Shown here piece after piece: positions 33,547 to 43,187 of a stretch of 64,000 nucleotides of DNA. Both the position numbers and the translations under genes were made by a program. Each line of letters begins with the position of its first letter. The first letter of the stretch is position 1. The notes under the pieces were generated by a model. That model had not been told where the DNA came from, ran no database searches, and was given only the letters and a program-made list of their open reading frames with translations. The stretch comes from Serratia sp. AKBS12 (lineage in GTDB: Bacteria; Pseudomonadota; Gammaproteobacteria; Enterobacterales; Enterobacteriaceae), in NCBI RefSeq assembly GCF_024793895.1, contig NZ_JANUSB010000002.1, forward strand, positions 186,001 to 250,000, in the 5' to 3' direction.

Positions 33547-34320
33547 ATGCTCGTTATTATTTCCCCTGCTAAAACCCTCGACTACCAAAGCCCGCTGGCA
33601 ACTGAACGCTTCACGCAACCTGAACTGCTGGATAAATCCCGGCAGCTTATCAAGATCTGCCGTGAACTGACGCCGGCGCAAATTTCCAGCCTGATGGGCA
33701 TCAGCGACAAGCTGGCAGGGCTGAACGCCGCGCGTTTTAGCGACTGGCAACCGACCTTTACCCCGGACAACGCCCGTCAGGCGTTGCTGGCGTTCAAGGG
33801 CGACGTTTATACCGGCCTGCAGGCGCAGGACTTCAGCGAGCAGGACTTTGACTTTGCACAACGGCATTTGCGCATGCTGTCCGGTTTGTACGGCGTGTTG
33901 CGTCCGCTGGATCTGATGATGCCATATCGTCTGGAGATGGGCATCCGGCTGGAAAACCCCAAGGGCAAGGATCTGTACAGTTTCTGGGGTGAGAAAATCA
34001 CCAAAAAGCTGAACGAAGCGCTGGAGCTGCAAGGGGATAAAGTGGTGGTGAACCTGGCGTCAGACGAATACTTCAAGTCGGTCAAAACCGCCAAGCTGCA
34101 CGCCACGCTGATCAAACCGGTGTTCCTCGACGAGAAGAACGGCAAGTACAAGGTCATCAGCTTCTATGCCAAGAAGGCCCGTGGCTTGATGAGCCGTTTT
34201 ATTATCAAAAATCGTCTGACCAACGCCGAACAGCTGGCCGATTTCAATCTGGAAGGCTACGCCTTCGATCGGGCGGCGTCTAACGGTAATGAACTGGTGT
34301 TCAAGCGCCCGGAACAATAA
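33547..34320 (+). CDS. yaaA: Peroxide stress resistance protein YaaA
   Basis: YaaA belongs to the UPF0246 family. In E. coli it is part of the OxyR response and limits free iron during peroxide stress. The 257-residue protein begins [30 protein letters not shown] and [11 protein letters not shown] are conserved, and the C-terminal [12 protein letters not shown] completes the family pattern. The start at 33547 fits the E. coli protein; a longer frame from 33508 adds 13 unrelated residues. It lies 107 bases after yaaJ. It converges on thrC with a shared terminator. Confidence 0.95.
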   Translation: MLVIISPAKTLDYQSPLATERFTQPELLDKSRQLIKICRELTPAQISSLMGISDKLAGLNAARFSDWQPTFTPDNARQALLAFKGDVYTGLQAQDFSEQDFDFAQRHLRMLSGLYGVLRPLDLMMPYRLEMGIRLENPKGKDLYSFWGEKITKKLNEALELQGDKVVVNLASDEYFKSVKTAKLHATLIKPVFLDEKNGKYKVISFYAKKARGLMSRFIIKNRLTNAEQLADFNLEGYAFDRAASNGNELVFKRPEQ

Positions 34321-34345
34321 AAAAAGCCGTCAGATGACGGCTTTT
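34317..34345. terminator. Bidirectional terminator between yaaA and thrC
   Basis: AAAAGCCGTCA and TGACGGCTTTT (34322-34332 with 34335-34345) form an almost perfect palindrome. Seven A at 34319-34325 give a U-tract for the thr operon strand; four T serve yaaA. Confidence 0.85.
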
Positions 34346-34364
34346 CAATGCGGCAACGCTACCC

Positions 34365-35654
34365 TCAGGCCGGCAATGCCATCAGGAATTTGCGCAATTC
34401 GGCAAAGTCGGCGCTCTGCGAATGCGACAGCAACGGCAGTTCGGCGCGCAGCGCCAGCGCCTTGGGCAACGCCAGCTGCTGCTCCAGGATCGCTTCTACG
34501 CTCTCCTTGAACTTGGCCGGATGCGCGGTACCCAGGAACAGCCCGAACTCCCCTTCCTTCAGTTGATCACGCAGCAGCCGATAGGCAATCGCCGCATGCG
34601 GCTCGGAAATGTAGCCCAGCGCCGCCAGCTCTTTCATGGTCTCTTTGGTCGTTTCATCACTCACCGCGCCGTAGCCCAGATCCTTTAACTGCCAGATCTT
34701 GCGACGGAACAGCTCTTCCACCCGCGGCCAGTTGTTGGGCTGGCTGACATCCATGGCGTTGGACAGGGTAGCAACGGTGGCATTAGGCTGCCATTGGCCG
34801 TTCACCAGGAAACGCGGCACCGTGTCGTTGGCATTGGTGGCAGCGATAAAACGCTTCACCGGCAGGCCGAGCGACTTGGCCAGCAGACCCGCAGTCAAAT
34901 CACCAAAGTTGCCGCTGGGCACCGAAACCACCAGTTGGTTGCGGGCTTCCTGTGGCAGTTGCGCCACCGCTTCGAAGTAATAGCAAATCTGCGCCAGCAG
35001 GCGGCTGATGTTGATCGAGTTGGCGGAGTTGAGATGCAGCGCCTGTTTCAACGCCTGATCGTCAAACGCCTGTTTTACCAGTGCCTGGCAGGCGTCAAAA
35101 TCACCGTCGATAGCTACGGTGTGGATATTGCCGCCCAGCGTGCAGAACAGTTTTTCCTGTAGCGGACTGATCTTGCCCTGCGGATACAGGATCACCACGC
35201 GCACGTTTTTCAGGCCGTAGAACGCATGCGCCACCGCCGCGCCGGTATCACCGGAGGTGGCGGTCAGAATGGTCACCGGTTGATCGCCGGCCACTTCCGC
35301 TAGCATCTGCGCCATAAAACGGCCGCCGAAATCCTTGAACGCCAGCGTCGGGCCGTGGAACAGCTCCAGACAGGCAATGTCATCTTGCACCTGTGCCACC
35401 GGCGCCGGGAACTCAAACGCCGCCTTGACCCGCTTGTGCAACGCCTCTTCGCTGACTTCCTCACCAATAAACGCGGACAGAATACGCGTGCTGCGGGTAA
35501 CAAAATCCAGTTCCAGCAGATGATCGATCTCGGTCAGTTCGAACTCCGGCAGTTCCAGTGGGAAGAACAGCCCCTGCTGCTTGCCCAGGCCCTGTTTGAT
35601 CGCCTGTGCGAAGCTGACCTGTTCGTTGTGATCCTTAAGATTGTACAGTTTCAT
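34365..35654 (-). CDS. thrC: Threonine synthase
   Basis: ThrC converts O-phosphohomoserine to threonine with pyridoxal phosphate. The 429-residue protein begins MKLYNLKDHNEQVSFAQA. The PLP-lysine region is GPTLAFKDFGGRFMAQ, and the phosphate cradle follows in TATSGDTGAAVAHAFYG. The ATG lies three bases after the thrB stop. It is the last gene of thrLABC. Confidence 0.98.
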   Translation of the reverse strand: MKLYNLKDHNEQVSFAQAIKQGLGKQQGLFFPLELPEFELTEIDHLLELDFVTRSTRILSAFIGEEVSEEALHKRVKAAFEFPAPVAQVQDDIACLELFHGPTLAFKDFGGRFMAQMLAEVAGDQPVTILTATSGDTGAAVAHAFYGLKNVRVVILYPQGKISPLQEKLFCTLGGNIHTVAIDGDFDACQALVKQAFDDQALKQALHLNSANSINISRLLAQICYYFEAVAQLPQEARNQLVVSVPSGNFGDLTAGLLAKSLGLPVKRFIAATNANDTVPRFLVNGQWQPNATVATLSNAMDVSQPNNWPRVEELFRRKIWQLKDLGYGAVSDETTKETMKELAALGYISEPHAAIAYRLLRDQLKEGEFGLFLGTAHPAKFKESVEAILEQQLALPKALALRAELPLLSHSQSADFAELRKFLMALPA

Positions 35655-35657
35655 GCG

Positions 35658-36587
35658 TTATCCCAATAGTCGTGCGCCTGCGGTATCCAGACGGCAAATA
35701 TGAACAAAACCTTCGTCGTTTTGCAGATAGTGGTTTTTCAGCCAGTCGGCCATGCGCTGTGCGGTTGCGCCGTCGTCACAAACGGCAAACAGCGTAGGGC
35801 CGGAGCCCGAAATTCCACAGGCCAACGCACCGATATCCTGCGCGGCCTTGCGCGCATCGGCGAATCCTGGCAACAGGCGAGTGCGATATGGTTCGGCAAT
35901 CACGTCCTGCATCAGTTTGGCCGCCAGCTTCGGCTGCTGCGTGTGGCAGGCATGGATAAAACCCGCCAGATAACGCCCGTGACTAATGCAATCCTGACGG
36001 CGATACTGCGCCGGCAAGATGGCGCGAGCTTCGGCGGTGGATACCTTGATGCCCGGGTACGCCATCACCCACAGCCAGTCGTTAAAGCATGGCACTTCCT
36101 GACTGATGAAGCCTTCTTCTTCCAGCATCAGTTGCAGGCCGCCGAGATAGCAGGGGGCGACGTTGTCGTAATGCACGCTGCCGGAAATCCGCCCTTCCAG
36201 TTCGCCCATCAGCGCCAGTAACTGCGTTTCATTAAGCGGGCGATGACAAAATTCGTTCATCGCCATCAGACCGGCAACCACCGAGCAGGCGCTGGACCCC
36301 AGGCCGGAACCGATCGGCATGTTTTTTTCCAGCCGCATGGCTACCGGAACCTCACGGCCGATTTCCTGGCAAAAACGCTGCCAACACTGATAAACGATGT
36401 TGTCTTGCGGATCGGCGGGCAGCTTGCTGACGAAACGCCCGGCATTTTCCAGGCTGAACGCGTCGGCTGCCTCAACGCTGACGCAATCACCCAGCAATGT
36501 GCCATCGATCGGTGAAACGGCAGCGCCAAGCACGTCAAAACCGACGCTGACGTTACCGATTGAAGCCGGTGCATACACCTTAACCAT
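35658..36587 (-). CDS. thrB: Homoserine kinase
   Basis: ThrB phosphorylates homoserine. This GHMP-family kinase has 309 residues and starts [18 protein letters not shown] at 36587, after GGGAG, one base past the thrA stop. The ATP loop [17 protein letters not shown] lies near residue 90, and [12 protein letters not shown] near residue 260. A longer frame from 36632 lies inside thrA and is not used. Confidence 0.97.
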   Translation of the reverse strand: MVKVYAPASIGNVSVGFDVLGAAVSPIDGTLLGDCVSVEAADAFSLENAGRFVSKLPADPQDNIVYQCWQRFCQEIGREVPVAMRLEKNMPIGSGLGSSACSVVAGLMAMNEFCHRPLNETQLLALMGELEGRISGSVHYDNVAPCYLGGLQLMLEEEGFISQEVPCFNDWLWVMAYPGIKVSTAEARAILPAQYRRQDCISHGRYLAGFIHACHTQQPKLAAKLMQDVIAEPYRTRLLPGFADARKAAQDIGALACGISGSGPTLFAVCDDGATAQRMADWLKNHYLQNDEGFVHICRLDTAGARLLG

Positions 36588-36588
36588 A

Positions 36589-39048
36589 TTAAACTCCCAA
36601 CTTCCATGACAGTGTGCGCAACAGATCGGCAAACACCCCCGCCGCGGTCACATCATTGCCAGCGCCATAGCCGCGTAACACCAACGGCAATGGCTGATAA
36701 TAGCGACTGTAAAAGGCCAGCGCATTTTCGCCGTTTTTGACTTTATATAATGGATCATTGCCATCAACAGCATCAATACGCACCTGGCAGCGCCCCTCTT
36801 CAATAACACCAACATAGCGCAGCACTTTGCCCTGTTCTGTGGCATCGACCACGCGACGGGTGAATTCCCCGTCCAGCTCAGGTAAACGCGCCAGGAAGGT
36901 GTCTACATCACCGCTGGCATCAAAGCCTGGCGGCAGCACCGATTCCACCTCGATGTCGTCCAGTTCCAATTTGTAACCGGCTTCACGTGCCAAAATCAAC
37001 AGTTTACGCGCCACGTCCATGCCGGACAGGTCGTCACGCGGGTCCGGTTCGGTATAGCCGTTGGCCTTGGCCTGCAAGGTGGCGGCGGACAGCGACATGC
37101 CTTCATCCAGTTTGCCAAAGATAAATGACAGCGAACCGGACAGAATGCCGGAGAAACGGGTCAGTTCGTCGCCGGCGTTCAGCAGGTTCTGCAGATTTTC
37201 GATCACCGGTAAACCGGCGCCGACGTTGGTATCGTAGAGAAACTTGCGTCGCGATCCGGCAGCGGCCGCACGCAGCTGTTGATAGAAATTCATCGACGAG
37301 GTGTTGGCTTTTTTATTCGGCGTGACCACGTGGAAGCCGTCGGCCAGGAAGTCGACATATTGATCCGCCACCGCCTGGCTGGAAGTGCAGTCGACGATCA
37401 CCGGGTTCAACAGATGGTACTCTTTCACCAGGCGGATCAGACGCCCCAGATTGAACGGCTCTTGCGCGCTGGCCAACGCCTCGCTCCAGCTGTCCAGCGC
37501 AATGCCATGTACGTCGGTCAGCATGGCGCGGGAATTGGCAATACCACACACCCGCAGATCGATATGTTTTTGCTTCAGCCACGGCTGCTGGCGATAAATC
37601 TGTTCGATCAGCGCGCCGCCGACCCCGCCGACGCCAATCACGAACACCTCAATCACCTGATCGGTGTTGAACAGCATCTGGTGACACACGCGCACGCCGG
37701 TAGTGGCGTCTTCGTTACTGACCACCACCGAGATCGACCGCTCGGAGGAGCCCTGTGCAATCGCCACGATATTGATATTGGCGCGGGCCAGCGCGGAAAA
37801 GAAGCGTGCCGAAATGCCGCGCAGGGTGCGCATGCCATCGCCAACCACCGAAATGATCGCCAGATTCTCGACCACGTCCAGCGGCTCCAGCAGGCCGTCT
37901 TTCAATTCCAGGTAGAACTCATCGCCCAGCGCGCGACGGGCGCGTTGCAGCTCGTTTTGCGGCACGCAGAAGCTGATGCTGTATTCGGAAGATGACTGGG
38001 TGATCAGCACCACCGAAATGCCGGCCCGCGACATCACGGCAAACACTCGCGCCGCCATGCCGACCATCCCTTTCATTCCTGGGCCGGAAACGTTGATCAT
38101 CGCCATGTTGTTCAAATTGGTAATGCCTTTGACCGGCGTATCGTCAGCCACGCTTTCACCGCCTATCAGGGTACCTGGCGCTTGCGGGTTGGCGGTATTT
38201 TTAATCAGGCAGGGGATCTGGAACTGGGCAATCGGCGTGATGGTGCGAGGATGAAGCACTTTGGCGCCGAAATAAGACAGCTCCATCGCTTCCTGATACG
38301 ACATCGACTTCAGCAGCCTGGCATCCGGTACGGTGCGCGGATCGCAGGTGTACACGCCATCGACGTCGGTCCAGATCTCGCAGCAATCGGCACGCAGGCA
38401 GGCGGCCAGCACCGCGGCGGAATAGTCGGAGCCGTTACGCCCCAGCACCACCAGCTCGCCCTTGTCGTTGCCGGCGGTAAAGCCCGCCATCAGGATGATA
38501 TGATCGGCCGGGATCGCTGCCGATGCAATGCGTAGCGTGGACTCGGCGATATCTACGGTAGATTCCAGATAGTGGCCCTGCGCCAGCAGTTTTTCTACCG
38601 GATTGATCACCGTCACCGGGAAGCCCCTGGCCTTGAACACCTCTTCCATGATGGCTATCGACAGTTTTTCACCACGGCAGATGATCGAGGCATTGACGCT
38701 GTCCGGACATTGGCCTAGCAGCGCTACGCCATGCAGCACCTGCTTGAGCTGAGCAAACTCCTGGTCGACGACGCTTTTCAGTCGAGGGTAGTCAAAGTTC
38801 GGCAGAGATTGTGCCAATCCGCTCAACAGATCGGCAAAAATGCGTTCCGCGTCGCTCATATTGGGCAGAATGTCTTGCCCCGCCACCGTTTTTTCAATCA
38901 TCGCCACCAGATGGTTGGTGATTTTAGCCGGCGCGGACAACACCGTGGCAACCTGTCCCTGACCTGCGTTACTTTCCATGATATCGGCAACGCGCAAAAA
39001 ACGTTCCGCGTTCGCCACCGAGGTTCCGCCAAATTTCAGCACTCGCAT
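36589..39048 (-). CDS. thrA: Bifunctional aspartokinase I / homoserine dehydrogenase I
   Basis: ThrA catalyses the first and third steps of threonine synthesis and is inhibited by threonine. The 819-residue protein begins [20 protein letters not shown] (aspartokinase motif KFGGTS). The kinase domain runs to about residue 290. Two central ACT domains (about 310-460) follow. The homoserine dehydrogenase half starts with the NAD motif [20 protein letters not shown] near residue 465. The upstream leader peptide and attenuator control the operon. Confidence 0.98.
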   Translation of the reverse strand: MRVLKFGGTSVANAERFLRVADIMESNAGQGQVATVLSAPAKITNHLVAMIEKTVAGQDILPNMSDAERIFADLLSGLAQSLPNFDYPRLKSVVDQEFAQLKQVLHGVALLGQCPDSVNASIICRGEKLSIAIMEEVFKARGFPVTVINPVEKLLAQGHYLESTVDIAESTLRIASAAIPADHIILMAGFTAGNDKGELVVLGRNGSDYSAAVLAACLRADCCEIWTDVDGVYTCDPRTVPDARLLKSMSYQEAMELSYFGAKVLHPRTITPIAQFQIPCLIKNTANPQAPGTLIGGESVADDTPVKGITNLNNMAMINVSGPGMKGMVGMAARVFAVMSRAGISVVLITQSSSEYSISFCVPQNELQRARRALGDEFYLELKDGLLEPLDVVENLAIISVVGDGMRTLRGISARFFSALARANINIVAIAQGSSERSISVVVSNEDATTGVRVCHQMLFNTDQVIEVFVIGVGGVGGALIEQIYRQQPWLKQKHIDLRVCGIANSRAMLTDVHGIALDSWSEALASAQEPFNLGRLIRLVKEYHLLNPVIVDCTSSQAVADQYVDFLADGFHVVTPNKKANTSSMNFYQQLRAAAAGSRRKFLYDTNVGAGLPVIENLQNLLNAGDELTRFSGILSGSLSFIFGKLDEGMSLSAATLQAKANGYTEPDPRDDLSGMDVARKLLILAREAGYKLELDDIEVESVLPPGFDASGDVDTFLARLPELDGEFTRRVVDATEQGKVLRYVGVIEEGRCQVRIDAVDGNDPLYKVKNGENALAFYSRYYQPLPLVLRGYGAGNDVTAAGVFADLLRTLSWKLGV

Positions 39049-39074
39049 TTCTGTTATCTCCCGAATTTACGCCG

Positions 39075-39107
39075 AAAAAAAAGCCCGCACTGGTTAGGTG
39101 CGGGCTT
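39075..39107 (-). terminator. Threonine operon attenuator
   Basis: Read leftward, AAGCCCGCAC, a seven-base loop and GTGCGGGCTT (39107-39098 pairing with 39090-39081) are followed by an unbroken run of eight T. It sits between thrL and thrA, 27 bases before the thrA ATG. Stalling at the Thr and Ile codons of thrL should prevent its formation. Confidence 0.93.
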
Positions 39108-39131
39108 TTTTCTTCTTGTTTCCTGTACGCG

Positions 39132-39200
39132 TCAGCCCGCCCCGTTACCTGTGGTATCGGTGGTGGTAATAATTGTGGTATTCAGGCTGATGGTTCGCAT
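39132..39200 (-). CDS. thrL: thr operon leader peptide
   Basis: This 22-residue peptide starts MRTISLNTTIITTTDTTG and ends NGAG. Eight of its 22 residues are Thr and three are Ile. The E. coli peptide (starting MKRISTTITTT) has the same GNGAG end. The start at 39200 aligns with E. coli; an in-frame ATG six codons upstream at 39218 (MRQTDK added) is the alternative. Neither has a strong ribosome site. It controls thrABC by attenuation. The gene was too short for ordinary gene finding. Confidence 0.93.
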   Translation of the reverse strand: MRTISLNTTIITTTDTTGNGAG

Positions 39201-39239
39201 TTTGTCTGTCTGTCTCATTAGAATCTCTGTCCCCTCTAT

Positions 39240-39268
39240 TGGTTAAAGCAATCGCGATCCCAAGTCAA
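39240..39268 (-). promoter_or_regulatory. thr operon promoter
   Basis: TTGACT (39268-39263) and a TAACCA -10 region (39245-39240) are 17 bases apart on the minus strand. The stretch TTGACTTGGG, ending TTTAACCAATAGAGG, is close to the E. coli thr promoter (TTGACTTAGG, ending TTTAACCAATATAGG) as I recall it. Confidence 0.85.
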
Positions 39269-39412
39269 ATTATTTCTTGTTTTTGCGTAATTACTGTCCA
39301 ATGACCAGGTTGCGCAATGAGACCGGCAAAAAAGCCATAAATCAGAATATAAAACGGCCATATGGCAATATTGCAGTCAATCACACCACAGATTCCCTTT
39401 GGCATATCGCCA

Positions 39413-40099
39413 TCACTTGGTCAGTTTTTTTTCTATGTCGTGCAGCAAAGTATGTAGCATCACGGTGTCACGTTGCGGCAATGACCCCAGCCGTTGATGC
39501 AGCCAGTCACGCAATTTCTGGTCGTCACCCACCTCCAGATTTTGCAATAACCGATCGGCTCGCTGACGCAGCGCCTGCAGCTGACCGCCATCGGCCATTG
39601 GCGATTGCGGTGCAGCCACGTGCATCAACGCAGACAGCTGGTAGCAGTAGACCATTACCGCCTGGCCGAGGTTGAGCGACGGGTAATCCGCCTGCATCGG
39701 CACACCGGTCAGCAGATCGGCCAGCTCCAGCTCTTCGTTGGTCAGCCCCGAATCCTCGCGGCCAAACACCAGCGCCGCCTGCGGCATCCATTGGCTGCGT
39801 TCGCTTAATTGCCCCAGCAGTTCCTGCGGCGTGCAGTAATAATGGAAGCGGGCACGGCTGCGGGCGGTGGTGGCCACGGTGAAGTCAACGTCTGCAAGCG
39901 CCTGTTGCAAAGTGGGGAAAGTCTGCACCGCATCCAGTATCTCACCGGCGCCATGCGCCACCCAACGCGCCGCCGGCTGCAAATGTGCGTCGCTGTCAAC
40001 GATACGCAGCGAACTGAACCCCATGGTTTTCATTGCCCGCGCGGCTGCGCCGACGTTTTCCGGCCGAGCCGGTGCGACTAAAACAATATGTAACTGCAT
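39413..40099 (-). CDS. yjtD: SPOUT-family tRNA/rRNA methyltransferase YjtD
   Basis: This is a 228-residue SpoU/TrmH-type (SPOUT) methyltransferase. The three family motifs are visible: ARPENVGAAARAMKTMGF near residue 10, ALVFGREDSGLTNEEL near 110 and YPSLNLGQAVMVYCYQL near 140, which form the knot that binds S-adenosylmethionine. It resembles TrmJ but is the E. coli YjtD (LasT) orthologue by position, between thrL and arcA. The start at 40099 (MQLHIVLVAPARPENVG) follows GGAG. An upstream frame to 40219 adds 40 unrelated residues. The RNA target is unproven. Confidence 0.93.
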   Translation of the reverse strand: MQLHIVLVAPARPENVGAAARAMKTMGFSSLRIVDSDAHLQPAARWVAHGAGEILDAVQTFPTLQQALADVDFTVATTARSRARFHYYCTPQELLGQLSERSQWMPQAALVFGREDSGLTNEELELADLLTGVPMQADYPSLNLGQAVMVYCYQLSALMHVAAPQSPMADGGQLQALRQRADRLLQNLEVGDDQKLRDWLHQRLGSLPQRDTVMLHTLLHDIEKKLTK

Positions 40100-40428
40100 C
40101 GATGCTCCATTACTGCGCGCTGGCTTTTGACTGTTCAGCGATGACTGATTATATTTACAAATGCGTAACAAAAATTCACTAGCATGATGAATGAATAATA
40201 AAATAAGCAGTTGACACATTAATGACCGCTAAAGACCCATAATTATAGGTTGTTTTTTTTACTTTTTATTCATCAATCAGTTAGACAGCAGAGTTTGGTA
40301 TTCCGTCGAGAATTGTAACGCATTAATCCCACGAATGCTGAATCGTTAATACTTTTTGTGGTTCCAAGGCATAAACTGGCAGCCCGGTAAGTGTTTTTCA
40401 CAAATCTGTTAACGTGCTACAATTGAAT

Positions 40429-40442
40429 TTGATATATGTCAA
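40429..40442 (+). promoter_or_regulatory. FNR binding site of arcA
   Basis: TTGATATATGTCAA matches the FNR consensus TTGAT-N4-ATCAA at nine of ten positions. If transcription starts about seven bases after TATATT (40485-40490), the site centre lies near -61.5, a class I activator position. E. coli arcA is activated by FNR in anaerobiosis. The start site is not proven. Confidence 0.75.
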
Positions 40443-40561
40443 CAAACCGTAGTTTTGTTGGGTGATGAATTCGGCACGCGCTGTTATATTGCTGTTAATA
40501 GGGTTAGGATATGCGCCGTTTTGGCACCTTTGGGGTTGTAGGGAATAGCATCCCCACCAAG

Positions 40562-40624
40562 CTAGCGATCTTGTTGACATGAGATGGAAAGTGCATCAAG
40601 AACGAGTTTACGTACTTTAGTCAT
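40562..40624 (-). other. Conserved arcA-leader segment; 20-codon yjjY-like open frame
   Basis: Read leftward from ATG at 40624, the frame encodes MTKVRKLVLDALSISCQQDR and stops at 40562. The E. coli YjjY protein (46 residues in my memory) starts MTKVRNCVLDALSI at the same place, antisense to the arcA leader. The match ends after about 14 codons and there is no ribosome site here. I think the DNA is conserved for arcA leader function, not for this peptide. Confidence 0.5.
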
Positions 40625-40727
40625 TTGGTAATGGGGGAACGTGAGCAATATCTCTGCCCTCGTCTAACAAAACAAAGACTTCTGTACTTCCTATTTTCTA
40701 TTTTGTTGGCAATTTTAGGTAGCAAAT

Positions 40728-41444
40728 ATGCAGACCCCGCACATTCTGATTGTCGAAGACGAGTTAGTCACTCGTAACACCCTGAAGAGCATTTTCGAGG
40801 CGGAAGGCTACGTTGTTCATGAAGCCAATGATGGTGCAGAGATGCACAACATTCTGTCTGAAAATGATATCAACCTGGTTATCATGGATATCAACCTGCC
40901 GGGCAAAAACGGCCTGCTGTTGGCACGTGAACTGCGTGAACAGGCCAGCGTAGCACTGATGTTCCTGACCGGCCGCGATAATGAGGTAGATAAAATCCTC
41001 GGCCTGGAAATCGGTGCCGATGATTACATCACCAAGCCGTTCAACCCGCGTGAGCTGACTATCCGCGCGCGCAATCTGCTGTCTCGCACCATGAATCTGG
41101 GCAGCATTGGCGAAGAACGCAAGCTGGTGGAAAGCTACAAGTTCAACGGTTGGGAGCTGGACATCAATAGCCGCTCACTGATAAGCCCGGCTGGCGAACA
41201 GTACAAGCTGCCGCGCAGCGAATTCCGCGCCATGCTGCATTTCTGCGAAAATCCGGGCAAGATCCAGTCCCGCGGAGAGCTGCTGAAGAAAATGACCGGC
41301 CGCGAACTGAAACCCCATGATCGCACCGTTGATGTGACCATTCGTCGCATTCGCAAGCACTTCGAATCCACGCCGGATACGCCAGAAATCATCGCCACCA
41401 TCCACGGCGAAGGTTACCGCTTCTGCGGCGAGCTGGAAGAGTAA
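40728..41444 (+). CDS. arcA: Response regulator ArcA
   Basis: ArcA is the DNA-binding partner of the ArcB kinase and represses respiratory genes without oxygen. The 238-residue protein has the receiver domain with phosphorylated Asp54 (VIMDINLPG), the acidic pair in VEDE, and Lys in [11 protein letters not shown]. The C-terminal OmpR-type winged helix includes [16 protein letters not shown]. It is nearly identical to the enterobacterial protein. A strong terminator follows. Confidence 0.99.
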   Translation: MQTPHILIVEDELVTRNTLKSIFEAEGYVVHEANDGAEMHNILSENDINLVIMDINLPGKNGLLLARELREQASVALMFLTGRDNEVDKILGLEIGADDYITKPFNPRELTIRARNLLSRTMNLGSIGEERKLVESYKFNGWELDINSRSLISPAGEQYKLPRSEFRAMLHFCENPGKIQSRGELLKKMTGRELKPHDRTVDVTIRRIRKHFESTPDTPEIIATIHGEGYRFCGELEE

Positions 41445-41463
41445 TCTCCCGCCTCGGTGATTA

Positions 41464-41491
41464 AAAAGGGTTCAGCATGCTGAACCCTTTT
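41464..41491. terminator. Bidirectional terminator between arcA and creA
   Basis: A 28-base perfect palindrome (41464-41491; half AAAAGGGTTCAGCA) lies between the convergent genes, with A-rich and T-rich ends that serve both strands. Confidence 0.85.
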
Positions 41492-41494
41492 GCA

Positions 41495-41974
41495 TTAGCG
41501 TGCGCCGCTCCATGGGATGATCGGCACCGCGCTCAAGGCGTTCTTTGGGGAACCGTCTACTACCTTGTCCGAATAGGTCAGATACACCAGCGCGTTGCGC
41601 TTGGCGTCGTAGAAACGTACCACCTGCAGCTTCTTGAATACCAACGAGGTGCGTTTCTGGAACACCACGCTGCCCTTGTCTTTACCATTCTTGATTTTGT
41701 CACTCAGTTCAATCGGCCCGACCTGCGAACAGGAAATCGCCGCATCCGCAGTGTCTTCCGCCAGTCCCAGGCCGCCTTTGATACCGCCGGTTTTAGCGCG
41801 ACTGATATAACAAGTTACATTTTTAACATCAGGATCGTCGAAGGCTTCGACCACAATTTTATGATCCGGACCAAACAGTTTAAATACGGTATCTACGGAG
41901 CCTACCTGTTCCGCCTGCGCACTTGTAACCGTAGCGCAAACTAATCCCAACAAAAATATCCATCCTTTTTTCAT
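41495..41974 (-). CDS. creA: CreA family periplasmic protein
   Basis: This 159-residue protein of unknown function is conserved in Gram-negative bacteria. A signal peptide ([21 protein letters not shown]) is followed by the mature part starting [18 protein letters not shown]. Two cysteines (TCYISRAK and ISCSQVG) could form a disulfide in the periplasm. In E. coli creA is the first gene of creABCD, next to arcA. Here creA alone lies between arcA and rob; creB, creC and creD are missing from this place. Its job is unknown and is evidently not tied to the CreBC system here. Confidence 0.94.
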   Translation of the reverse strand: MKKGWIFLLGLVCATVTSAQAEQVGSVDTVFKLFGPDHKIVVEAFDDPDVKNVTCYISRAKTGGIKGGLGLAEDTADAAISCSQVGPIELSDKIKNGKDKGSVVFQKRTSLVFKKLQVVRFYDAKRNALVYLTYSDKVVDGSPKNALSAVPIIPWSGAR

Positions 41975-42317
41975 TCACTTAACTCCAGCAAAAAGTGCGC
42001 GGTAATACCGAGGTTTATTATTAAACTTATTAATGCTTTTAGGCATAAAAAAGTGACCTCCCTGACCTATGGCGTTCTTTTTAGCACAGCGAGTGAAAAA
42101 AATCTTTGGAAGTCTCAAACGAAAAAAATTGCTATCATGCGGCGTCGTTATTTCTTTGCGCCCGGAGGGAGAATTACCCCTTCACACTCTGGCCATGCAG
42201 GCAACAGGTGGCAAAGATTGCAACGCAGAACCGCTTGGGACAAGCGTTCGTGACAGGCACCCGCGCATTGAATAAACAGTTCGGGTTCCGACCCCAAAAG
42301 CTCTACGAGGAAGATCT
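41975..42317 (+). promoter_or_regulatory. Divergent creA-rob region with a possible mar/rob box
   Basis: This 343-base gap carries both promoters. TTAGCACAGCGAGTGAAAAA (42081-42100) resembles the MarA/SoxS/Rob box (AYNGCACNNWNNRYYAAAY) with the central GCAC and AAA in place but several mismatches. In E. coli MarA represses rob, so autoregulation is plausible. Open frames across 42053-42522 look non-coding. Confidence 0.3.
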
Positions 42318-43187
42318 ATGGATCAAGCCGGTATCATTCGTGATCTGCTTAGCTGGCTGGAAAGCCATTTGGACCAACCTTTGTCACTGGATAACGTGGC
42401 GGCAAAAGCGGGCTACTCAAAATGGCATCTGCAACGGATGTTCAAAGATATTACCGGTCATGCCATCGGCGCATATATCCGGGCCAGACGATTATCCAAA
42501 GCGGCGGTGGCGCTGCGTTTGACCAGCCGGCCGATTCTGGATATCGCATTGCAGTATCGCTTTGACTCACAGCAGACCTTCACTCGCGCATTCAAAAAAC
42601 AGTTTGCGCAGACGCCGGCACTGTATCGCCGTTCCGAGGACTGGAGCGCATTCGGTATCTGCCCGCCGATTCGCCTGGGGGCGTTTACCCTGCCGCAGCC
42701 GGAGTTCATTGTCTTGCCGGAACAGCAGCTGATTGGCCTGACGCAAAGCTATTCCTGCACGCTGGAGCAGATCTCCAACTTCCGTACCGAACTGCGCGCG
42801 CAATTCTGGCGACAGTATCTGGGCGACAGCGACACGCTGCCGCCGGTGCTGTACGGCCTGCACCACTCACGCCCGAGCCAGGAAAAAGACGACGAGCAGG
42901 AAGTGCTGTACACCACCGCGCTCGAACCGCACCACGTGCCGGACAAAGTGTCGGAAGGCCAGCCTATCATGCTGCAAGGCGGCGAATATGCACTATTCCG
43001 CTACGAAGGGCCGAGTTCTGGCCTGCAGGATTTTGTCCTGACGCTGTACGGCACCTGCTTGCCGGCGCTAAAACTGACGCGCCGCAAGGGCCACGATATC
43101 GAACGGTTCTACCCGAAGGATAATCGCCGAACACCGCAGCCACCAAGCGAGCTCAGTTGCGAATACCTGATCCCGATTCGCCGTTAA
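42318..43187 (+). CDS. rob: Rob transcriptional regulator (right origin-binding protein)
   Basis: Rob is an AraC/XylS activator that shares the mar/sox regulon and responds to bile salts and dipyridyl. The 289-residue protein has the same length as in E. coli. The DNA-binding domain is N-terminal: VAAKAGYSKWHLQRMFKDITG and ILDIALQYRFDSQQTFTRAFKK (helix-turn-helix 1 and 2, within residues 20-95). A GyrI-like C-terminal domain follows from about residue 125. Its stop overlaps the convergent gpmB stop (TTAA). Confidence 0.97.
   Translation: MDQAGIIRDLLSWLESHLDQPLSLDNVAAKAGYSKWHLQRMFKDITGHAIGAYIRARRLSKAAVALRLTSRPILDIALQYRFDSQQTFTRAFKKQFAQTPALYRRSEDWSAFGICPPIRLGAFTLPQPEFIVLPEQQLIGLTQSYSCTLEQISNFRTELRAQFWRQYLGDSDTLPPVLYGLHHSRPSQEKDDEQEVLYTTALEPHHVPDKVSEGQPIMLQGGEYALFRYEGPSSGLQDFVLTLYGTCLPALKLTRRKGHDIERFYPKDNRRTPQPPSELSCEYLIPIRR

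Larger units (their letters stand above)
40100..40727. other. Long intergenic/leader region upstream of arcA
   Basis: This AT-rich 628-base gap separates divergent yjtD and arcA. It contains a near-consensus FNR box (40429-40442), a possible -10 TATATT (40485-40490) and a long untranslated leader of over 200 bases, as in E. coli arcA, which has several promoters. The segment 40562-40624 is conserved with the E. coli yjjY start (separate entry). I see no other gene. Confidence 0.6.

Noticed and set aside
40398-40580. 60-codon leftward open frame in the arcA upstream region
   Set aside because: It spans the FNR box and the promoter and shows no protein similarity.
42053-42522. Overlapping open frames upstream of and within rob
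   Set aside because: They lack ribosome sites and overlap the certain rob start region; composition looks random.
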